Assembly: GCF_927798175.1 (NCBI RefSeq)
Contig: NZ_CAKMMP010000014.1
Coordinates: forward strand, 1-64,000
Direction of reading: 5' to 3'
From: Paenibacillus sp. JJ-223
GTDB lineage: Bacteria > Bacillota > Bacilli > Paenibacillales > Paenibacillaceae
Length of the DNA stretch: 64,000 nt
Part shown: positions 36,754-44,980 of the stretch, piece by piece
Numbering within the stretch: the first letter of the stretch is position 1
How the letters are laid out: every line of letters starts with the position of its first letter
The notes under the pieces: generated by a model
The model's input: the letters and a program-made list of their open reading frames with translations, nothing else
What the model was told of the DNA's origin: nothing
The model's database searches: none
Program-made: the position numbers and the translations under genes

Positions 36754-37393
36754 CCTGCTCGTCGTCCTTTCCATTTTCCAAATAATACGCAAGGCTTAGC
36801 AAATCCGTCGTAAAGTCCGCATTATGAATACGAACATGCGGCGGGGTTTTCAAGATGGTTGGCGCAAAATTCAGGATGGCTTCGATCCCGGATTCGATCA
36901 ACCGGTCGGCCACATTCTGCGCTTCGGTATCGGGGACGGTGATGATGCCGATGCGAATATTAAGGTTTCTGACCGATTCCGTCAGCTCATTCATCGCTTG
37001 CACTTTCAAGCTGTTGATTTGGGTGCCGATCTTGGGTTCATATGCATCGAACACAGCCACGATTTTCATGTTGTCCTTCAAGTAAGCATTATAGTTGGAC
37101 AAGGCATGACCCAGGTTACCGGCTCCTACCAACGCAACATTGATTTGCTGGTCGATCTTCAGGATATGGCGGATTTTCTCAATGAGATACGATACGTCAT
37201 ACCCGATGCCCTTGCGGCCAAAATCGCCGAAATAGGCCAAATCCTTGCGGATCTGGGCCGGATTGAGGTCCAGGCGCTGTCCCAGCTCCTGCGAAGAAAC
37301 CGTCGTTACCTCACGTTGGTGCAATTCACTCAAATAACGCAGATATACCGGCAACCGCCTCACGACGGCTTCCGAAATTTTATCTGATTTCAT
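36740..37393 (-). CDS. rex: redox-sensing transcriptional repressor Rex
   Basis: A 217-residue NADH/NAD-sensing repressor of respiratory and fermentative genes. The N-terminal winged helix (about 1-75: ISEAVVRRLPVYLRYL, SSQELGQRLDLNPAQIRKDL, FGDFGRKGIGY) and the Rossmann domain (VALVGAGNLGHALSNY near 85; DAYEPKIG near 115) are typical. The ATG at 37393 follows AAGGAGGAG. Downstream mtaD overlaps it by 14 bases. No clear Rex operator (TTGTGAANNNNTTCACAA) was found near rex, hbd-ackA or qcrABC in this window. Confidence 0.96.
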   Translation of the reverse strand: MKSDKISEAVVRRLPVYLRYLSELHQREVTTVSSQELGQRLDLNPAQIRKDLAYFGDFGRKGIGYDVSYLIEKIRHILKIDQQINVALVGAGNLGHALSNYNAYLKDNMKIVAVFDAYEPKIGTQINSLKVQAMNELTESVRNLNIRIGIITVPDTEAQNVADRLIESGIEAILNFAPTILKTPPHVRIHNADFTTDLLSLAYYLENGKDDEQDDDK

Positions 37394-37613
37394 GTTTTTT
37401 TTGCTCCTCCTTGCCAAAGCGCGATAAATAGATGAAAAGGGAGGCATCCCGCCGTGTACTCTAATTCGAATCATTTTAGAGGAAGGATGCCGCCTTATAT
37501 TTGATGTACTTCTTTAACGTATCAACCCGCAGCCATGTAATCTCAACAAGTGTACCGCCTTTTGCAGGCGTTTCGCAACATTGCCGAAAAATGTTCTGTC
37601 GTTTCTACCTGAA

Positions 37614-40472
37614 TTAGGTTTGTTCAACGTCTTGTTCGAGCCATTCGCTGATGCGCGGAACCATTTGCTCGGTCAGCATGTGTTCCATTTTTGGCCCAGG
37701 CAAGGAATATAAAAAGTATTTTCCGTAATATGATTCGATCACCCGCGTATCGTATACGATAACAACGCCGCGATCCTTGGCTGTGCGAACCAGCCTTCCG
37801 AATCCTTGCTTGAAACGAATGACCGCCTGAGGCACAGACAGCTTCATGAACGGGTTTTTTTTCTGCTGCTGCAATAATTCACTTTTGGCTTCCAGGAGCG
37901 GATGATTCGGCGGCTGGAACGGTAACCTGACAATAGCCAGACATGTCAACGCATCCCCAGGTATGTCCACGCCTTCCCAAAAACTGCTCGTCCCGAGAAG
38001 CACCGTCGCTTTGGCGTCTTGGAACCTGCGGGTGAGCTTGGACCGGCTGCCGCTGTCCACGCCCTGACCGAGCAAGGAGATTTCGTTTCCGGACAATGCT
38101 TCCTTAAGCGGGTCATACACTTGGCGCAGCATGCGGTAAGACGTAAACAGCACCATCATGCGCCCGCGCGTAGCGATGGCCGTCTCGGCCAACGATCGTA
38201 CCAGCATGTCCACGAAATGCGCGTCCCCGATCGACCCTTTCACGCTCGGGAAATCGCGCGGTATCACCAGCAGCGCCTGATCGCGGTAGCGGAACGGAGA
38301 CGGCAGCATCGCCGTGAGCAAACGATCATGCTCCGCGGCTTCCTGCAGGCCAAGCTGGTCAATCATGAATTGAAACGACTTATCCACGGACAGTGTGGCA
38401 GACGTAAGCACGACGCTTCTTTTTTTATCGAAAAACATTTCCTTCAGCTGCGCGCTCACGTCCACGGGAACGGCATACAATTGCAGCGATTTGCTGCGGA
38501 ACTGGCCGCTTGCTTCCATCCAATACACCGTGGCAGCATCGTCCATTCGCATGAAGAAGCGCAGGTTTTCGCGCAGCGTGGAAAGGTCTTTGAACAAGCC
38601 CGTAATGTCCGTGATCAAGCTGTCCGACTGATAGTCGTCCTGATCCTCTTTCAGCTCGAGCATCAGCTTGTCTCCCTTGCGAATGAGATCGCCAAGCGTG
38701 ACGTAAAGCTGATTCTCCTCGTTCTGCAATTCCTCCCACTTGGCCGGCTTCTGCGTGCTCTTCAAACGCAGGGAAAATTGTCCCGTCTCTCCCGGAGAAG
38801 CGTCGGTCCGTTCCGGCAGCAGGTTAAACAGCGCCTCGCTAAGCCGATCCCATATTTCTTTGGCTTCCAGCGCAATCGGGAACATCTGGTCAATGGCCGA
38901 TCCCCATTCGACGGAACGTTCATGTCCCGACAGCTGAGAACGCAGCAGCGGAAGCTGTCCATTGCGGCTGTCTTTGAACAAACGCGTTAACGTATGCACC
39001 AATGTGAAATATTTCATATGAAGTCCAAGATGTTTTCCTGCTACATCTTCCAAGTGATGGGCCTCGTCGATGACAAGGCTCTCGTAGGACGGCAGCAGCT
39101 GATGGCTGGCCTTTACGTCGGTAAACAGCTTCGAATGGTTCGTGATGACGATGTCCGATAAGCCTGCTTCATGCTTGGCCCGGTGATAATAACATTTGCG
39201 GAACCAAGGACAGGAGCGCCCCAGACAGGATTCCGATTCGCTCTGCACCGTCTCCCAGAAGTCCCCGCCGCGGCCGCTGAGATTCAGTTCCTCGTCGTCC
39301 CCGGTCTCGGTCTGGGTAAGCCAGACGATCATCTGCGCCGCGGTAAAATAATCTTCCTTCGGCGTCGAAAATTCGCGGCCGTTAATCTTGTGCTCGAATT
39401 TGCGCAGGCACAGGTAGTGTCCTCGTCCTTTAAATACCGCAGCTTTAAAAGGAAAAGGCACAACTTGGGTCAAAAGAGGAATATCCCGCTCCCGCAGCTG
39501 TTCCTGCAGGTTGATCGTATGCGTGCTGACCATTACCTTTTGTTCCTGCTTCACGCTCTCGTAGATGGCTGGCAGCAGGTAACCGAGCGATTTCCCCGTG
39601 CCCGTTCCAGCTTCGATGAGCAGGTGCTTATCCTCGCTCAAGGCTTGCCGGACGCTGCTGAACATCTGGGTCTGCGCCTCGCGTTCTTCATAATGCTCCA
39701 GCGTATTCTGCAGGTTGCTCCGAACCTGCTCCATATATTGCTCAAAGCTGATGCCTGCCAGCGGATTACCGTCCTTCTCGTCGCGAGGCGCGCCGATTTC
39801 GGTCCAATCGCTTACATTGAGCGCGAGTTGGCGATAATAGGTATGTCCATCCAAATCTTGAATGGGCTCAGCTTCCTTTTCCATGCGCAGCCCGTCAAAA
39901 AACCACCCCAGATCGCTGTCCTCGGGGGCAAAAAGGTCGCTCAGGCGCTGGATCGTAATGAGCGGCAATTCACGCAGCTCGTCAAAACACTTTAACAGCA
40001 CGTATGCCGTAGCCAATGCATCGCTATCCGCCTGGTGCGGACGATCATGTTGAAAGCCGAACTCGGACGAGACGTACCCGAGCTGGTACGAGCTCAGCGA
40101 GGGGAACGTGATTTTAAGAAAATCGATCGTATCCAGAATGCGGCCGGTGAACGGCAAATAACCGCAGCGGTCCAGCGCGTTCTGGAGAAAATGAAAGTCA
40201 AAGGCGACGTTGTGCCCGACCAGCACGACATCATCCAGCAGCGGCACCATTTCCATCATCATCTCTTCCAATGATGGCGCGTCCGCCACATCTTCGTCCG
40301 TGATTCCCGTTAACCCCGTAATGAACGGCGGGATCGGAACTTCCGGATTTACATACGAACTGTATATTTGAGAAATGCTGTAGTCATGATCTATTATGGC
40401 AAGCCCGACCTGAATAATCTCGCCGTCGGACTGTGTGCCGGTTGTTTCAAAATCCAAAACGGCAAATTTCAT
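37614..40472 (-). CDS. dinG: DinG-family helicase with N-terminal exonuclease domain
   Basis: A 952-residue Gram-positive DinG. The DEDDh 3'-5' exonuclease domain (about 1-170: DFETTG, HNVAFDFHFL, HQADSDALATA) is fused to an XPD-like superfamily 2 helicase (Walker A AGTGTGKSLGYLLP near 290; DEAH box VIDEAHHLEDV near 465; motif VI GFGRLVRTAKDRG near 895). Four cysteines (YLC near 360, then CLGRSCPWFRKC near 425-436) match the iron-sulfur cluster spacing of E. coli DinG. Some Gram-positive DinG proteins act as exonucleases without helicase activity; the visible cysteines leave the helicase question open. It follows the pan cluster as in B. subtilis. Confidence 0.94.
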   Translation of the reverse strand: MKFAVLDFETTGTQSDGEIIQVGLAIIDHDYSISQIYSSYVNPEVPIPPFITGLTGITDEDVADAPSLEEMMMEMVPLLDDVVLVGHNVAFDFHFLQNALDRCGYLPFTGRILDTIDFLKITFPSLSSYQLGYVSSEFGFQHDRPHQADSDALATAYVLLKCFDELRELPLITIQRLSDLFAPEDSDLGWFFDGLRMEKEAEPIQDLDGHTYYRQLALNVSDWTEIGAPRDEKDGNPLAGISFEQYMEQVRSNLQNTLEHYEEREAQTQMFSSVRQALSEDKHLLIEAGTGTGKSLGYLLPAIYESVKQEQKVMVSTHTINLQEQLRERDIPLLTQVVPFPFKAAVFKGRGHYLCLRKFEHKINGREFSTPKEDYFTAAQMIVWLTQTETGDDEELNLSGRGGDFWETVQSESESCLGRSCPWFRKCYYHRAKHEAGLSDIVITNHSKLFTDVKASHQLLPSYESLVIDEAHHLEDVAGKHLGLHMKYFTLVHTLTRLFKDSRNGQLPLLRSQLSGHERSVEWGSAIDQMFPIALEAKEIWDRLSEALFNLLPERTDASPGETGQFSLRLKSTQKPAKWEELQNEENQLYVTLGDLIRKGDKLMLELKEDQDDYQSDSLITDITGLFKDLSTLRENLRFFMRMDDAATVYWMEASGQFRSKSLQLYAVPVDVSAQLKEMFFDKKRSVVLTSATLSVDKSFQFMIDQLGLQEAAEHDRLLTAMLPSPFRYRDQALLVIPRDFPSVKGSIGDAHFVDMLVRSLAETAIATRGRMMVLFTSYRMLRQVYDPLKEALSGNEISLLGQGVDSGSRSKLTRRFQDAKATVLLGTSSFWEGVDIPGDALTCLAIVRLPFQPPNHPLLEAKSELLQQQKKNPFMKLSVPQAVIRFKQGFGRLVRTAKDRGVVIVYDTRVIESYYGKYFLYSLPGPKMEHMLTEQMVPRISEWLEQDVEQT

Positions 40473-40546
40473 TGCAATTTACGGTCCCTTCATTTCAGTC
40501 TATGTTACAGCATAGCAAAAAAAAGGGCTTTTGAAAATTAACTGAC

Positions 40547-40595
40547 AAAAAAGCGGTGTCCCATCCGCTATGCCAAAGGAGGGGACACCGTTTTT
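40547..40595. terminator. intrinsic terminator between the TPR gene and dinG
   Basis: AAAAAGCGGTGTCCC pairs with GGGGACACCGTTTTT. On the minus strand, the direction of the TPR gene at 40635, TTTTTT follows the stem. Confidence 0.88.
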
Positions 40596-40634
40596 CGCTC
40601 GCCGGCCGGCACGCCCTGCGGGCTATGCCTTGCG

Positions 40635-41267
40635 TCAGCTGATTCCATATTGCATTGGTCCGCTGCTGCGCCTGCAGGCGTCCATATTGTACAGCGGTTC
40701 GGTCAAAGTCGGGTCATGCTGCAGGGCCTGCGCAAACAACATCTGTGCTGCCTTGGTGTTTGCCTGTTTGGCTTCGATGCAGCCAAGGGCATTACACACA
40801 AGACCTTTGAGCCTCGGGGACCCATTCAGATGCAGAATGCGCTGCAGGTGTTCTTGCGCATCGGCGTTCTGCTCGAGATGAATATGCGAAAGCCCCAAAT
40901 AATAACGGGCCAGCGCGCTGTCGGGATAGTCATTCACAACACGGGAAAATTGCATGATCGCTTGCGGGTACATTTGCAGCTTAAAGTATCCTTGGCCACG
41001 ACTGAAACATTCCAAATGCAATTCCGGAAGGGCCGTCACTGCTTCCTGTTCCGGTTCAAGCTTGGCCGCAGGCCTCATTTCCTGCTCGCGAACCTGGCTC
41101 ATTTTCTCCTCGAACATCAGCCATTCGTCGATGACGCTATCACTCATCCGCTTGAGCAAATTCCACTTTTGCAGCAATTCCTGTTTTTTCAGGCCCTCGG
41201 CAGAAGGGTAGCGCTTGATAATCTCATCTAACATGTCATTCATTTCCGCGAAAACATGCTGGAACAT
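40635..41267 (-). CDS. tetratricopeptide-repeat protein
   Basis: A 210-residue soluble protein. Residues 1-75 are helical and charged. At least three TPR-like units follow: YFKLQMYPQAIMQFSRVVNDYPDSA, ARYYLGLSHIHLEQNADAQEHL and GLVCNALGCIEAKQANTKAAQMLFAQAL. TPRs bind partner proteins; no partner is evident. The start at 41267 has GGGTGGGGATG upstream. It lies between panD and dinG and ends at a strong terminator. Not assigned to a named family. Confidence 0.8.
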   Translation of the reverse strand: MFQHVFAEMNDMLDEIIKRYPSAEGLKKQELLQKWNLLKRMSDSVIDEWLMFEEKMSQVREQEMRPAAKLEPEQEAVTALPELHLECFSRGQGYFKLQMYPQAIMQFSRVVNDYPDSALARYYLGLSHIHLEQNADAQEHLQRILHLNGSPRLKGLVCNALGCIEAKQANTKAAQMLFAQALQHDPTLTEPLYNMDACRRSSGPMQYGIS

Positions 41268-41360
41268 CGTTGCATCCCCACCCTTGAAAAAATGGATTAG
41301 TGCAGTGACCTGTACTCATTTTTTGCAGGGGGGTCCCTTTTCATTCTCGTTCCCAGCCGA

Positions 41361-41744
41361 TTACATCACCGTGGCGTGAACTTCCTTTTTAGACGTTTGT
41401 ACAGGTCGGTTATGCTCGTCGACGAAGACAACCGTAGGCTGGTGAACGTTTGCTTCTTCCTGGGACATCATTGCATATGAAATGATAATGACCGTGTCGC
41501 CCGGCTGTACCAGGCGCGCCGCCGCACCGTTCAAACAGATTACGCCGCTGCCGCGCGGACCAGGAATCACATACGTTTCCAGGCGAGCACCATTGTTATT
41601 GTTGACGATCTGTACCTTCTCATTCTCCATCAGATCTGACGTTTCCATTAAATCCTCATCGATGGTAATGCTGCCCACATAATTCAAATTGGCTTCCGTT
41701 ACGGTTGCCCGATGGATTTTCGATTTCATGAGTGTTCTAAACAT
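41361..41744 (-). CDS. panD: aspartate 1-decarboxylase proenzyme
   Basis: Makes beta-alanine from aspartate for pantothenate. The 127-residue proenzyme contains NYVGSITID, where cleavage between Gly24 and Ser25 generates the pyruvoyl group. EKVQIVNNNNGARLETY and GSGVICLNGAAARL are family signatures. The start overlaps the panC stop by 8 bases, so panBCD is one translationally coupled operon. Confidence 0.97.
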   Translation of the reverse strand: MFRTLMKSKIHRATVTEANLNYVGSITIDEDLMETSDLMENEKVQIVNNNNGARLETYVIPGPRGSGVICLNGAAARLVQPGDTVIIISYAMMSQEEANVHQPTVVFVDEHNRPVQTSKKEVHATVM

Positions 41745-42639
41745 GAGATGGCACCTCCGTAGTTTGCAGCATGGTATTGTCGATCAGTCTGGTTTTGCCG
41801 AACTTTACGGCGAGCGCGATCAAGAGATCGTCTCTGCCATGGACTAGCGCCTCATCCGCAAGAGGTTCCAGACTTGGAAATGCCTGAATTTCGGCATAAT
41901 CAATGACCGCTCTCGGTGAACGGCCGATTTCTTCACGCAAAATGCGGCGAATATCTCCGGCAGTAATGTCCTTTTTGGCACGAACGGCATCTTCGGCGGA
42001 ACGCAGCGCCTTGGACAGAACCAAAGCCTCCTGCCGATCCTCTGCGCTCAAGTAAACATTGCGCGAACTCAGGGCCAACCCGTCGCTCTCACGCACGATC
42101 GGGCACGGTACAACGGTAACCGGCATATTGAGGTCATTGACCATTTGCTGGATAACCGCAACCTGCTGCGCATCCTTCATGCCGAAAAATGCACGCTCCG
42201 GCTGCACGATATGGAACAGTTTGGAGACCACCGTCGTAACTCCGTCAAAGTGACCCGGACGGGAAGCGCCGCACAGGCACTCCGTCAAACGGGATACCGA
42301 CACGGTCGTTTGCGTTGGGCGAGGGTACATCTCATCCACCGAAGGGATGAACACCAGATCAACGCCTTGAGCTTGAGCCGTGTTCAGATCTCTTTCTTCG
42401 TCCCGCGGATAGCTGTCAAAATCTTCGTTGGGACCGAACTGAATCGGATTGACGAAGATGCTCAGCACCACGATGTCGCTCTGGCCCCTGGCAGCCTGCA
42501 TCAGGCTGGCGTGTCCCTCGTGCAGGTATCCCATCGTTGGAACCAGGCCTACGATAGGTTCTTTCCCTTCGGATAACACAGCTTTGCGCATCAAGCCGAT
42601 CTCGCGTCTTAATTCCGCGATTGTACGAATAACCTTCAT
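41737..42639 (-). CDS. panC: pantothenate synthetase
   Basis: Condenses pantoate and beta-alanine with ATP. The 300-residue nucleotidyltransferase-fold protein has the HxGH motif in TMGYLHEGHASL near 35 and the pantoate-binding region VNPIQFGPNEDFDSYPR near 65-80. ALSSRNVYLS near 190 is the conserved second motif. Its start overlaps the panB stop by 4 bases and its end overlaps panD by 8. Confidence 0.97.
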   Translation of the reverse strand: MKVIRTIAELRREIGLMRKAVLSEGKEPIVGLVPTMGYLHEGHASLMQAARGQSDIVVLSIFVNPIQFGPNEDFDSYPRDEERDLNTAQAQGVDLVFIPSVDEMYPRPTQTTVSVSRLTECLCGASRPGHFDGVTTVVSKLFHIVQPERAFFGMKDAQQVAVIQQMVNDLNMPVTVVPCPIVRESDGLALSSRNVYLSAEDRQEALVLSKALRSAEDAVRAKKDITAGDIRRILREEIGRSPRAVIDYAEIQAFPSLEPLADEALVHGRDDLLIALAVKFGKTRLIDNTMLQTTEVPSHV

Positions 42640-43511
42640 GCGTTGCTTCCCACCTTCTCTTTGCGATGTCCGTACAACTGCTCGACAACGCCGTCGGCAG
42701 CATTGAATACATGTTCTTCGGCAGGGAAGGAACGTTCTTTAACTTCTTTGACGTAAGCTCCGATGCTATTGCGAATAAGCGTTCCAACGTCTCCATAGGT
42801 TTTCACGAACCGCTTCGGCATATAAGGAGACGCGTATTGAACCACGTCATGGAATACAAGCACCTGGCCGTCGCAGCCTCTGCCCGCACCGATGCCGATC
42901 GTCGGAATGGAAAGTTCCTGCGAAATCGCTCTCGCGACTTCTTCGGTGACAAGTTCCAGCACAATGCCGAAGGCGCCGGCCGCTTCCAACGCCTTTGCCT
43001 CATCCATCAGACGTTTCGCGTCCGCAGCATCCTTGCCTTGAATGCGATATCCGCCGATTTGGTTGACCGATTGCGGGGTCAAGCCGATATGACCGAGCAC
43101 AGGCACACCGGCCTGAACGACGGCTCTAACCGTATCTGCGATTTCGAGTCCGCCCTCGAGCTTCACGGCATGAGCATGGCCTTCCTGCATCAGCCTGCGC
43201 ACGCCCTTCAACGTCTCGTCCACGCTGCCGTGATACGTCATGAACGGCATGTCGGCCACGATAAACGTATGGGAGGCTCCGCGCACAACCGAGCGGGTAT
43301 GATACACCATATCGTCCAGCGTGACGGGTAAGGTAGAGTCGTATCCAAGGACGACGTTTCCCAATGAATCGCCAACGAGAATAAGATCGATTCCCGCTTC
43401 TTCCGCAAGCAGGGCGGTCGGATAATCGTACGCCGTAATCATGCTGAGCGGAATTCCGTCCTGTTTGTATTTTTTCATTTTCACGATGTTTAACGCCTGT
43501 TTGTTTGCCAT
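42636..43511 (-). CDS. panB: 3-methyl-2-oxobutanoate hydroxymethyltransferase
   Basis: Ketopantoate hydroxymethyltransferase, the first committed step of pantothenate synthesis, using methylene-tetrahydrofolate. The 291-residue protein has the metal-binding segment LILVGDSLGNVVLGY near 40-55, the second site ADMPFMTY near 80, and GHIGLTPQSVNQIGGY near 135-150. AAAGGAG lies 10 bases before the ATG. It heads panBCD and is preceded by a leader of about 415 bases that ends in an intrinsic terminator only 41 bases before the start codon. Confidence 0.97.
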   Translation of the reverse strand: MANKQALNIVKMKKYKQDGIPLSMITAYDYPTALLAEEAGIDLILVGDSLGNVVLGYDSTLPVTLDDMVYHTRSVVRGASHTFIVADMPFMTYHGSVDETLKGVRRLMQEGHAHAVKLEGGLEIADTVRAVVQAGVPVLGHIGLTPQSVNQIGGYRIQGKDAADAKRLMDEAKALEAAGAFGIVLELVTEEVARAISQELSIPTIGIGAGRGCDGQVLVFHDVVQYASPYMPKRFVKTYGDVGTLIRNSIGAYVKEVKERSFPAEEHVFNAADGVVEQLYGHRKEKVGSNA

Positions 43512-43551
43512 TCTTGTATGGCTCCTTTCTCCTTTTCATTTCAAACAAAAC

Positions 43552-43583
43552 AAAAAAACCTTTTAGTTTCCCACTAAAAAGGT
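43552..43583 (-). terminator. intrinsic terminator in the panB leader (attenuator)
   Basis: On the minus strand ACCTTTTTAGT pairs with ACTAAAAGGT (one bulge) and is followed by seven T. It lies between the panB promoter and start codon, so it must be bypassed for pan expression. Confidence 0.8.
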
Positions 43584-43938
43584 CCCGAAAAGTTAGAAAA
43601 AACGTCCAACGACGCGCTTTCTGAAAGGAGACAGACCGCTTGCAGCGGAAATATTCTTGCAATACCAGGAACGAGTCGAAACCTCAAGGTTCGCGCCACT
43701 GATATTATCAAAAAGAATCACCTGCGATCGTCCCTTCTGTCTCGGTCCTCTTCGGCTCAGAGCAGAATCCAACAACTCACTTTAACCGCGCCCGAAGCTG
43801 GAAATGCAGAAGCTCGTTCTTCATCCAATCAGCTCAAGCGGCGCATTGCTTATGTTGCGTTTCATCGCAAAATGGCATACTGCCCCGGAGTGCAATTCGG
43901 CATGTCTTTAACCGATATCGCCTCACGAAGACAGTATA
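43584..43938 (-). promoter_or_regulatory. long structured leader of panBCD
   Basis: An extended -10 promoter (TGGTATACT, -10 at 43938-43933) gives a start near 43926. The 3' part is highly structured on the minus strand: AATATCA...TGGTATT enclosing CGAACC-TTGA-GGTTTCG (one bulged A), then CCGCT-GCA-AGCGG, then the terminator. This pattern fits an attenuation device or riboswitch controlling pantothenate genes. No known aptamer consensus was recognised. This stretch (with 43512-44002 as a whole) has no other gene except the possible leader peptide at 43593-43721. Confidence 0.5.
43593..43721 (-). CDS. possible 42-residue leader peptide ahead of panB
   Basis: A GTG at 43721 follows GAAGGG by 10 bases and opens a 42-codon frame ending just before the leader terminator. 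The peptide (begins MILFDNISGANLEV, ends RKRVVGRFF) has six serines and no codon run that would suggest amino-acid attenuation. It may be a true leader peptide or an accident within a structured RNA. Confidence 0.35.
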   Translation of the reverse strand: MILFDNISGANLEVSTRSWYCKNISAASGLSPFRKRVVGRFF

Positions 43939-44002
43939 CCAGAGTTCTGCCCAAACTTCACGCGTAAATGTTCACTTCAGTTGCCGATATTCGACAATGT
44001 TT

Positions 44003-44980
44003 TCAGTCGATCAGCGATATTTCTCCCGAAACGACCATAACGCGTTCTCCGTTATCCTGTTCCACGAGCAGAGCGCCCGAAGGATCAAGGCCGATCGCAC
44101 GGCCTTCGATCGAACCTTGCGCATTATACACCTTCACCTGCCGGTGAACGGTAACCGATAACGCTTCCCAGAGCGAGGCAATGATGCCGAAGCCATCTTT
44201 TTTGTACATGGAATATAACCCTTCCAGCTCGTTAAGAATGGCTGCCGCCAGTGGGGCTCGATCGACCACGTGTCCCGTCTCCATTCGAATGGAGGTGGCG
44301 ATCGATCTCAGCTCTTCCGGATAGTCGTTCTCCTCGAAATTGACGTCCACGCCGATGCCGGCCACGCAATAACGCAGGACGTGGTCCTCCACCGCCGATT
44401 CCACCAATATGCCGCACATTTTGCGGCCGCCGATCAACAGGTCATTCGGCCATTTGATGCCAACGTCCGCCCCTGTGCATGCCCGAATGGCCCTGCAGAC
44501 AGCCACCCCCGCCAGCAGTGTCAGCTGAGGTGTGCTTTGCAGGGGCAGATCCGGACGCAGCAGCAGGCTCATCCAGATCCCCTTTCCTGCAGGGGAATAA
44601 AACTTTCGGCCAAAGCGGCCCCGGCCCCCAGTTTGCTCCTCTGCCAGGACAACGATGCCTTCTTCATGCCCTTCCTCGGCCAGCTTCTGGACTTCGCCTT
44701 GCGTCGATACGGTCGAATTCAGCAGGACCGTCTTTCTGCCAAAAACGGTCGTTTTCAGGGCCAACTGGAGCGCGGCTGCGTCAATGCTGGTCGGCTTGGA
44801 AACGAGCCGATATCCTTTGCGGGATACTGCCTCAAATTCATATCCCAGCTCCCGCAGCTTGTTGATCTGTTTCCAGACCGCTGCTCTGCTAATAGACAAG
44901 TTGCGGCTGATTTCCTCCCCGGACACGAATTCGTCTCCGGAATTCAGCAGCATATTCAGCAATTCCTCATGCTTGGTCAA
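44003..44980 (-). CDS. birA: biotin-protein ligase and biotin repressor
   Basis: Bifunctional enzyme of 325 residues. The N-terminal winged helix (about 1-60: FVSGEEISRNLSISRAAVWK) represses biotin genes; the ligase domain (about 75-255) has the biotinyl-AMP loop GGRGRFGRKFYSP near 120 and KWPNDLLIGGRKMCGIL near 185; an SH3-like end follows. It attaches biotin to carboxylases. The start is TTG at 44980, supported by GGGTGA, and overlaps the cca stop by 14 bases. Same position next to cca and panB as in B. subtilis. Confidence 0.95.
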   Translation of the reverse strand: MTKHEELLNMLLNSGDEFVSGEEISRNLSISRAAVWKQINKLRELGYEFEAVSRKGYRLVSKPTSIDAAALQLALKTTVFGRKTVLLNSTVSTQGEVQKLAEEGHEEGIVVLAEEQTGGRGRFGRKFYSPAGKGIWMSLLLRPDLPLQSTPQLTLLAGVAVCRAIRACTGADVGIKWPNDLLIGGRKMCGILVESAVEDHVLRYCVAGIGVDVNFEENDYPEELRSIATSIRMETGHVVDRAPLAAAILNELEGLYSMYKKDGFGIIASLWEALSVTVHRQVKVYNAQGSIEGRAIGLDPSGALLVEQDNGERVMVVSGEISLID

